Shown in pieces: positions 46,711 to 55,257 of a stretch of 64,000 bases of DNA. Both the position numbers and the translations under genes were made by a program. The notes under the pieces are model-generated. The model had not been told where the DNA came from and did no database searches. It saw only the letters and a list, made by a program, of their open reading frames with translations. This stretch comes from Hygrophila difformis (lineage: Eukaryota; Streptophyta; Magnoliopsida; Lamiales; Acanthaceae). The DNA lies in NCBI GenBank assembly GCA_030278955.1, contig JAOANR010000006.1, forward strand, positions 55,394,915 through 55,458,914, given 5' to 3'. Within the stretch, counting starts at the first letter, position 1. The number at the start of each line of letters is the position of its first letter.

Positions 46711-47174
46711 TGATAATGGCCAAAATTGACCATTATTTTCAATCTATTTCCGTGTCTGAAACGGACATTTGATCGCATTCCGGTCTTATTTAAATAAGAA
46801 AGCAGTTGAATTTGACAGATATATGCAAGTTTGTATAAATAATAAGCTGGTATTGAAAAATACAAAAATATTGTTATTTTATTAAAATTTATATTTAAAA
46901 ATCCAAAAACATGATAAAAATATTAAAAATTCCATATTTGATAATTATAGTTTGGTAGTATCTGTTCGGTGGAACCCGGATCCATTAAACGGAACACAAA
47001 CAAAATATCAAGTGGAGCAAATATCCTTATTTATTATATTTTTATATTTTATATTTTGATGTATATATTTTTAGTTTTTATGTTTACTTATTTTTTATTT
47101 ATGTTTTCTGCTATAATTAAGTATTAATTGGTCTACTAATCCATTGTAATTAAATTGCAAGAGAATTAGTTAAT

Positions 47175-47858
47175 TTGGTCCAAGTGTTGCAAATCCAATT
47201 AGTCCAGTCCAATTTCATCAAGTCCAGAAGCCCAATTAATTCAGGCCCAATACCAACTCCTCAAGCCCAACCTAACCTAACCCTAACCCTACCCCGCCGC
47301 CGGCAACCAGTTCCGGCGCCGCCACCTTTTCCGGCCGTCTCTCCGGCCACCACTTTTCCCAACTCCAGTCCGTCCAGCCACTCCGACAACCATTTCCAAC
47401 TTCCGGCAGCCTCCGGAGCTCCACCGCAGCCATCCTCGCCGCCCACCAGTTCCAGCCCCCGCACGCGCGTCCACCACCACCCTCCGGGCAACATCCATCG
47501 CCGCCCCATCCACCATTTTCTCCACCCAATCAGTCACGATACCACCACCGCCACCCTCTCCAACAACAGCAACTCGAGCCACCGCATCGCCTCCAACCTC
47601 CAAAGCTCAGATCCGACAGCTCCCTCACCCCACAGCCTCATCTCTGTCCCGCCGCCCTCCACCTCAAGCAACAGCCTCCGCCTCCCCCATCGACTCCAGC
47701 GCGTCCAGCTCCGCCGCCGCTCGCCTCCGCCGTCGCCTCTCCAATCGCGCCTCCGGCCAGCCTCAACAGCCCAACAAGAAGGGGGGGGGGGATTGAAGAA
47801 GAAAAGAAGAAACGAGCAAGAAAGAAACTGGAAAATAGAAAGAAAGAAGGATTTTTGA
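47175..47858 (+). other. Pro/Ser-rich open frame in element C 3' LTR
   Basis: Copy of the frame at 38680-39303. It extends to 227 codons because the G-run near 47780 is shorter. Its end differing with a homopolymer argues against a constrained protein. Confidence 0.5.
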
Positions 47859-47984
47859 AAACTGGAAATGGAGGAAGAGAAACCGAGAGAGACACAGAAA
47901 AGAAATGGGGAAAGAGAGAAGAATGGAGAGAGGAAGAGAAAAGAGGGGAGAGAAAAATATCTGGACCTTCCGGGACCTTTTGTC

Positions 47985-48390
47985 GCGATAGACATTTTGT
48001 CGCGATAGAGTGCTCCGCGACAAAATGCTCCGCGACCAAAAAATTGTTCCGCGACTGTGAGAGGAGTATCAAGACACATAATTTTGTCGCGGAACATTGT
48101 TCCGCGACAAAATGGAACGCGACCGCGACAAGCCTTCCGCGACAGAGACAGCCTTCCGCGACAGAGCTGCACTCCGCGACAACAGGTCACGTGACCCCTC
48201 TAATTTGAAATTCCCACATGTCAAATCAAGTGGAAGCTCCCAGGACTTGAAGACCCGCAGGCATAAACATTATTGTCTTTTCCCCTGGACCTCGAGCTCC
48301 CGCCCCCTCCTGCGCGCCATCTTGGAGCTAAAAAGTGTTTTGTCCCTAGCCAATTTGTTCCGCGACAAAGCAGTTGTTTAGCGACCAGGT
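47985..48390. repeat. Element C upstream word array, 3' LTR
   Basis: Copy of 39485-39900. Several words are closer to consensus here, for example TTTTGTCGCGG where LTR1 has TTTTATCGCGG. Confidence 0.88.
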
Positions 48391-49229
48391 GGGCCTTGAA
48401 TGGGCCTAGGGCTTATATTCTACTCATCTATAAATATATCCTCCCACCCCCTTGAACAGTAACCTAGCTACACTTTAGTTTATTTCCACTGTTCTTGGAG
48501 GCACCACTGTGCTCTCCAAAAACATGTTATAGTAGGTAGTTTAGTTTATTTTTATGCAATGTAGATGTAGATTTTATCTTAGTTTTAATTTATGCTTTGT
48601 AATAAATAAGTGTAGCTAGTGTTCATTTTCTTTCCCAGTTTATATTTTTGTATTTTAGGTTTCAAACACTTAATCAATAAGTGTAGTTTGAACCTTGTTT
48701 AGTTGCTTTAATCAAGAAAAGGCCCACAAAAATTTATCATGGTTTCTTCCTTTTCATTTTGCTTTTCTGTTTTTATTTTGTTGGGTTGCTTGACCATTTT
48801 TGTTATTTTAGTTAGTTTAAATGTTTTATTTAGATTTAATAAATGTATCAACACTTAACACTTATCCCTTGATAGATTTAGTGTAGGTTTTATTTTAATT
48901 TTGGTATGCTAGCATAGTTTGTATTCTGTAGTAGTTCTTGTTTTGCTTTATTTATTTTGTTTAGTATTCTGTTCATGTCTAGTTAGATTTTAGGTAGTTT
49001 ATTTCTTTATTTTACTTTTAGTTTTAGTACATTAGATCTAAAAATGGATAGTGTTAAAGTGTTTGTGCATATTTATCTAAAAATTGCATCTCCTATATTG
49101 TATTGCATCACATTGTAACCCCACGGGTTGCAATGTAATTTTCCCGTTGTGATCCCACGGATCACAACGCAAACCCATGTAATGCAATATGAGGGGTTAT
49201 GCTGCAAAAATTTTATAAAATTTTAAAAA

Positions 49230-49795
49230 CCCTTGGTCGCGATGCAACCTTTGTCGCGGAACCACGTTCCGCGACAAAACCCATGTTTAGCGACAAAGGA
49301 CCAAATTCTTGCATTTTGTCTGCATGGCTTTTGTCGCGGAATACTTTTGTCGCGGAACCATGCTCCGCGACAAAATCTTATTCCGAGACAGAAAATTATG
49401 CCTTGCCATTAATTTTAGAACCCCTTGGTCGCGATGCAACTCTTGTCGCGGAACCACGTTCCGCGACAAAACCCTTGATTAGCGACCAGGGACCCAAATA
49501 CTTGTAATTTTATTCTGGGAGGACTCTGTCGCGGAACCTTTGTCGCGGAACCACGGACCGCGACAAAATCCTTGTTCCGCGACCAGGAATTATGTCCTTA
49601 CCAATTTTCAAACCCTTGTCGCTATATCCCTTGTCGCGGAACCATGTTCCGCGACAAAATTTTTGCTTAGCGACAAAGCAAACCCTAATTTTCAAAAATA
49701 TCAATTTCTCTTATTTCCCACCTCTTTGTCGCGAAACCCTTGTCGTGGACCCATGGTCCGCAAAACAAACTCTATTTCGCGACAAAGTGGCACCT
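49230..49795. repeat. Element C downstream word array, 3' LTR
   Basis: Copy of 40735-41275 with one more word unit near 49563-49582 (AAAATCCTTGTTCCGCGACC region) than LTR1. Confidence 0.9.
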
Positions 49796-51227
49796 TTTTG
49801 CCAAATTTTTATTCTTCATCTCACCCCATTAATTAATTGAACCTTTATATTAATATTTTGAGGTTGAAATCCAATGATCTCAACCCATGATTAATTTGAT
49901 ATAAAGAACTTTGTTCAATTTTCCATTAAAAGATTTTTCTACAAATGATTAAACTCTAATGATCTAAGTATATAATCCGGACTGTAATTAATTAATTATG
50001 GAATGAGAGATTATTTAGACCATAAAGAGTAATTATGGATTTAATTCCATACCCTTGCATGAGAAACCAATGTCTCTCATACAAGATGATCCAAAAATAT
50101 TTTCTTTTATTTATTTTGTCTTTTCTCGTAATGTGTGAAACAGCTAGTAAGAGATATAACAGACTAATGTTGGCGGGTATTCCCACACGGATAACTAGCT
50201 CGTGGTCTGTATATTAATTATTAGGTGTTATTTTGCATGGTCCGAATAGTGGTCAGTGGAAGCCTTGGCGGTTCGTCCATCCGGGATTATAATAGCTGCT
50301 CAGCTGACTCCTATCCGGATACAGTTTTATTTTCTTTATCTTAATTTCAAACCTGAATTCAAGCTGTAGAATTATTAAATGATGTCGACCAACATTATTT
50401 GAGAATTATTACCGCAAGAAAATATGTGGGTTTTTCTTCCATTCACAGACAAAAGGGAGCTGAATGACGGTGGTCACCGTCACTCAGAATCCCTTTCTGT
50501 CTAAAAATCATCTCACCTTAATGATTAGGGAACTGGACCACAGATAACTGCAATCCAATTAACCCTAATTATTTTGTCATCTCTTTAGCCAAAATTCTTC
50601 TCATCTCCGGCTATTTTCATCTCTGTGTCTCACTTCTGTCTAATCCTGTAATACCCGAGAATTTTCCATCATAAAATAAAAAAATAATTAAATAAATAGA
50701 TAATAGATAAATAAATTCCATAAATAAATAAATAAATCCAGCAAATAAAAGAAGTAAATAAAGATAAGGAAATGAGAAATGAGATTTTTACTTAAAAAGG
50801 AATTAATGGAATTTAATTAAATAAAAGGATGGATTAAAGGTAAATAAATGGTACACCAAAACCCGACACTAATGAACTCGAGGATTCGAGTCCAAAACAT
50901 CCAATTAGACTGAGAATAAATTTAGAGAGAAAGTAGAAACCCGAATATACCCCGGGAATCGGAATTCGGGAGCATAGAGGGATAGAAACCCGAAAGAGAG
51001 GCGGAAAAGCACGACGGATCGCACGACCCGCCCGGACCGAAGTCCAGGCGAAGTCGGCGCGGTGGCCGCGCGGTGGAGGGCGATTAGCGCGCCACGACCG
51101 CGCCACTTGACAGATTTGGTTGTTGCGTGAATCTCTCGCCCGAACGCGGATTTTTCGACTTTCGGTTGAACATCTCTCGACCCAAGACCTTTTAGGTCAG
51201 ATGTGGACGCCCTAGGGATTGAGAAAT

Positions 51228-51238
51228 CTATAAATAAG
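51228..51238 (+). promoter_or_regulatory. Element D TATA box, 5' LTR
   Basis: TCTATAAATAAGCCCC. The matching site in the 3' LTR is at about 55839-55849. Confidence 0.65.
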
Positions 51239-51554
51239 CCCCTTGGGAGCCCCAAACAAGTTTACAAAACCCTACAACCTTCTATACGTTCGAAACCCTA
51301 AATTCGGAGTCGGCGGAAAGCACCAAACGGAGGCACCAGCTTTGGACGAAAATCCAAGGATCTCCAAACGTTGTGGTAAGCTTTAGTCCGACAAATCTTT
51401 TCACGTTTCAATCCGAAAACGGATTCTAACTTCGGTTCTTTTCTTTCTACACCCCGTATCGAATCTAGATCGTAGAACCCGACGAACGGAGAGGAGAAAC
51501 GGTGATCTGGAAGCCACGCCTCCGAACTAGACATCCCCGACATTCATAGACACT

Positions 51555-52835
51555 GTAAGTTAACTCTTACATGGTTTTGGGATGAATTAAAACATTCAAA
51601 ACTAAAAGATTATCAAGAAACCGTAAATCTGTCAATTCTTACTTTCTACCGGCGCAACAGATTTGTTGAATTTTTCCGAACCTTAAAACGAACTCAAATG
51701 GAAAAACGTAAAACACGAAAAACGTTCCTAAGACTTAGATCTAGCTACTGTAAATTTTTGAGAATTTTTGGAATTGATTTGATATGTGAAAACCCATTGA
51801 AACCGAGCTGTTTAAATCTAGATCTTGAAATCTTGGACAGAACTTAGGAATGATCTTGATCGCGTTTTTGACATAGGATCTAGGCTGTTTTAGATCTTTG
51901 GCCAAACATGAAAGTTGTAGATAATTGTCTTAAGATGGTCTCTGTCAAATTTCATTAAATTTGGAGTTGATTTGCTATGGTAGAATTTGAAATCTTTAAA
52001 CTGTGACATATAAAATTCGGACAGATTTGTTCTTATGCGAAAATTGACGTTTTTGACATATTTGGGTATCTCGGATTGAAAAAGTTAAAACACGAAAGTT
52101 GTTCGTCTCGACGTTTCTGAGTCAGTAGTGAAATTTCGGAATTTGTGGAATTAAATCTGAATTTAGACGAATTTAAGAGTAAATGATGGTTGACCGAGTC
52201 AAATCTTGAAAAATCTTGTTGAAAAAGATTTTGAATGATATCGGAGCGGATAGCGTCCTGAAATAGTATATTTTGAGAAACTTACTAAACTTGAGAAATT
52301 AGCCTTTAAGGTTTAAATGATTGGGAATTCCTTTGAAATAAAATACGCATGAAATACGATGCTTGCCAAAAGGAAATTGAAATATCCTGCTTGCCGAAAG
52401 GCAATGGAAATATCCTGCTTGCCGAAAGGCAATTGAAATATCTTGCTTGCCGAAAGGCAATTGAAATATACTGCTTGCCGAAAGGCAATTGAAATATAAA
52501 ACTTGCCGAATGGAAATTGAAATATAAACTTGAAACATGAGACATGAGATATGAAACTAGGAGACTCGAAAATTGTTCCTTCTGGATTATGCTTTTAAAT
52601 TATGTCCTATAATTATATTGCTTTGCAAATTATATTTATGATCTTATGAAATCTCTATCCTTTAAATTATGCCATTTAATTATTGTTAGATAGATGAGTT
52701 AAATTATGTGGTGTTGTGCACATGTTTTCTTTAAATATTAAATAATGGCTTTGAAACCCCATAGTTATGTATGTGTTAACTTACTCAGCACTACGTGCTG
52801 ACCAAAATCATATTTTCTTTTTCTTGTTCTTTCAG
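51555..52835 (+). other. Intron-like segment inside element D 5' LTR
   Basis: ACTGTAAGT donor and TTCTTGTTCTTTCAG acceptor, downstream of the TATA box. The 3' LTR has the same pair at 56166 and 57446. The hairpin array lies inside. Confidence 0.45.
52362..52520. repeat. Array of six CTTGCCGAAAGGCAA hairpins
   Basis: Six units with a 28-bp period, four of them perfect TTGCC-GAAA-GGCAA stem-loops and the outer ones mutated. In RNA, GAAA is a stable GNRA tetraloop. The link between units is TTGAAATATCCTG or close variants. Confidence 0.9.
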
Positions 52836-53186
52836 AGTTGAGAATTATGCATCGTCATATGCATACACGGGAAGTTTGGGATGATATATTATTTTGAATT
52901 TTTGTATTAGACTAGATCTTTCATGAACGGCCTGTTTAACCCGTGATTAGGCCATGTTGGCCCTATATTTAAATTCCGCTGCGAGTCATATATGTAAATA
53001 TTATTTTCCGCTGCAACTTTGATGTATTATTTTTAAACTATATATGAATGGGCTGTTTGAATGTTTTAAATTCTGAAAAACCATAGCCTTGCATCTCTTT
53101 AGTGAGCTCGGAGAAACCGTGTCTCGCTAGGGAGGTGTGGCGGTGACACCCCGACCTGGGTGACCAAAAACCGGGGTGTTACAAGT

Positions 53187-53262
53187 TGGTATCAGAGCCC
53201 GGAATATTTTAAAACTATTTATTTTAAAGAAAATATCTGATACCAAGGTGGTATCAGAGCCC
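53187..53262 (+). promoter_or_regulatory. Element D primer-binding site, duplicated
   Basis: TGGTATCAGAGCCC occurs at 53187-53200, 3 bases after the LTR, and again at 53249-53262. The second copy forms the right arm of a perfect 8-bp hairpin, CTGATACC-AAGGT-GGTATCAG. Confidence 0.85.
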
Positions 53263-53864
53263 GACTATTTTTAAAACTACTATTTTTAAACCGTTACTAT
53301 TTTTAAAACTATTATTAATATTTTGACTATTATTTTAAATTTTAAAGTATTATTTCCATGGAGAAATTTCTATTTTAAAACCCATGGGAAAAATATATAT
53401 ATAGTGCATAAATTACTTTTGGGGGGAAACCATCATACGCATTTGCATATTGCATCTCTTTTATGTAGAGAACTTAGAATCTTGGCGAATTTCAACTTAG
53501 AATCTTGGCAAAGTTAATCTAGAATCTTGGCGAATATTAACTTAGATCTTTTGCCTGCACTAGATGACTTAGACGCTTGACATCAAATTAGACACGCTCA
53601 CTAGAGACTGATCGTGCCTTAGTTCTAGATCGCGTTCATCTAAGCGCACACCTACGAATTCTCGGCCTTAGCCATTCATACTCTTGTACGAATTAGAAAA
53701 TTTCCTCATGTGGAACAATAAAAAAATTAAGTTTTATTAAAACACTCTTTATTCCAAAAATCTTGTTTGGATTTCCAAACAACAAACCCGAGAATTTGAA
53801 ATTTGAAATTTACGAAACGTTTCGTTCGAGCGATCTATCTAAACTCTACACGTTATAACAGAAA

Positions 53865-55016
53865 ATGGCGCCTAGGAAGAAACCAAGGAAGGAGAGTCCA
53901 AATGGCACTAATGCTAACCTTTCCAACACGCCTAACAACAGTGAAAGTCCTCAGAACCTAGGAGAGCAAGTGCCTCAAGCGCCTAATAATATGGAAGCAT
54001 GTTTAAAAACGATAGAGGGATTCCTAGTAGCATTAGGAAATGCAGAGGTGCATAGGACACCTGCAGCAGTAACTCCGCCTGTAGCTCAAACCAACTATCT
54101 AGCGTTGGTGAATCCCTATCAACCACCACGTTATGATGGGCATGAGGATCCCGCCAAACTAGAGGGGTGGATCCGTACATTTGATAAGCTCTTGGATGCT
54201 ATCAAATGTCCTGATGAGGCAAAGACACGAGTAGCAACCTACTACTTAGGAGGCGAAGCCGATGAGTGGTGGCAAGACCTCCAGGGGAATTTAGAGGAAG
54301 CTGAAGAAGCTTATTCGTGGACTAAACTTAAGGAGGATCTAAGGGACCGATTCTACCCCATGAGCACCAAGGCGGCAATGTACGAAGAGTTTTTATCACT
54401 GAAGCAAGAGGGACGGACGGTGCAGGAGTATTACACCCGATTTAAGGAATTGGTACGATTTGCTACGAGGATAGTACCAACCGACTCTGACAAGGCTCAA
54501 AAATTTGAGATGGGTCTGAACCTTAGTATCCGGGAGATACTTGCAGTTGGACAATTCACGAACCTGCAGACGGTTTATGATCGTGCGGTGGCGGTTGCAC
54601 GAGTCCAAGGACTGAAACGGAAACCGGTAGATGAGGCTAACCAAGGACCACAAGGAGAATACAAGGTGGATAAGGACCATTTCGATGGAAACTCGAAAGG
54701 ACAACATCAAAATGACAATGGGGAGAAAAAGGGGATAGTCTTCAACCATGGGGACTATGCGTCACCATGTCCAAAGTGTGGTAAACCGCATTATGCAAGA
54801 GGATGCCCTCAGCCTGGAGCATGCCTTCGATGTGGTCGACATGGTCATCAGCTGCGTGATTGCCGGACACGGAAAGAGAACATTAACAAGAGAGAGGATG
54901 TGACTACTCGACTTAAGCAACCACGAAACCCAGACGGTCAAGGTGGCAACAACCAACGGCACCAGTACCATCAGAATAAAGACCAAGACCCGAACCCTCT
55001 TGAGAATAATGCATAG
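53865..55016 (+). CDS. Element D Gag (383 residues), apparently intact
   Basis: The ATG at 53865 opens MAPRKKPRKESPNG. A gag core follows (EGWIRTFDKLLDAIKCPDEA, YYLGGEADEWWQDLQG, VQEYYTRFKELVRFATRIVP), then two zinc knuckles, CPKCGKPHYARGC (CX2CX3HX4C) and CLRCGRHGHQLRDC (CX2CX4HX4C), and a Gln/Asn-rich tail. It has no internal stop. It is closely related to the TR-GAG1 gag, whose N-terminus is frameshifted. No protease or pol follows. The leader at 53466-53540 has three short direct repeats of CTTAGAATCTTGGC. Confidence 0.92.
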   Translation: MAPRKKPRKESPNGTNANLSNTPNNSESPQNLGEQVPQAPNNMEACLKTIEGFLVALGNAEVHRTPAAVTPPVAQTNYLALVNPYQPPRYDGHEDPAKLEGWIRTFDKLLDAIKCPDEAKTRVATYYLGGEADEWWQDLQGNLEEAEEAYSWTKLKEDLRDRFYPMSTKAAMYEEFLSLKQEGRTVQEYYTRFKELVRFATRIVPTDSDKAQKFEMGLNLSIREILAVGQFTNLQTVYDRAVAVARVQGLKRKPVDEANQGPQGEYKVDKDHFDGNSKGQHQNDNGEKKGIVFNHGDYASPCPKCGKPHYARGCPQPGACLRCGRHGHQLRDCRTRKENINKREDVTTRLKQPRNPDGQGGNNQRHQYHQNKDQDPNPLENNA

Positions 55017-55043
55017 GCAGTTATGGGGACATAACTGCAATCT

Positions 55044-55066
55044 TAAGGGGGAGAGGATGTGATACC
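55044..55066 (+). promoter_or_regulatory. Vestigial polypurine tract and LTR start inside element D
   Basis: TTAAGGGGGAGAGGA is followed by TGTGATACCACC, resembling the PPT-LTR junction used by TR-GAG1 (AAGGGGGAGAGGA then TGTAACACCC). It lies about 200 bp before the real junction. Confidence 0.6.
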
Positions 55067-55219
55067 ACCTATTTTTCGTGCATTTTTGTAAACTTTTGAA
55101 CTACGTTATGGCTTGATCCCTTTACCGGGTACGTAGGCAGCTTAGAAGTTTTAATTCTGAGTTCAGTCACAAAACAATAAAACAAACACAAGACCTTAGC
55201 ACGAGAAAAGCCGAAACAC

Positions 55220-55257
55220 AACTTCGAGGACGAAGTTGATTCTTAAGGAGGGTAGAC
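55220..55257 (+). promoter_or_regulatory. Element D polypurine tract with upstream hairpin
   Basis: AACTTCG-AGGA-CGAAGTT (55220-55237), then TTAAGGAGGGTAGAC up to the LTR start at 55258. The hairpin is the same as in TR-GAG1. Confidence 0.85.

Larger units (their letters stand above)
50647..53183 (+). repeat. Element D 5' LTR (2537 bp)
   Basis: It starts TGTAATACCCGAGAATT and ends AAACCGGGGTGTTACA. It contains a TATA box (51228), a donor-like GTAAGT (51555), a GAAA-loop hairpin array (52362-52520), a hairpin at 52785-52801 and an acceptor-like TTCTTTCAG ending at 52835. ORFs inside are accidental. Confidence 0.95.

Noticed and set aside
47534..48190. 218-codon minus-strand frame in the element C LTR
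   Set aside because: Antisense of the GC-rich block and word array; composition is low-complexity and the end depends on a homopolymer.
52299..52545. Repetitive 79-residue frames with FQLPFGKQ-type repeats in element D
   Set aside because: They are translations of the 28-bp hairpin array; open frames arise because the repeat contains no stop.
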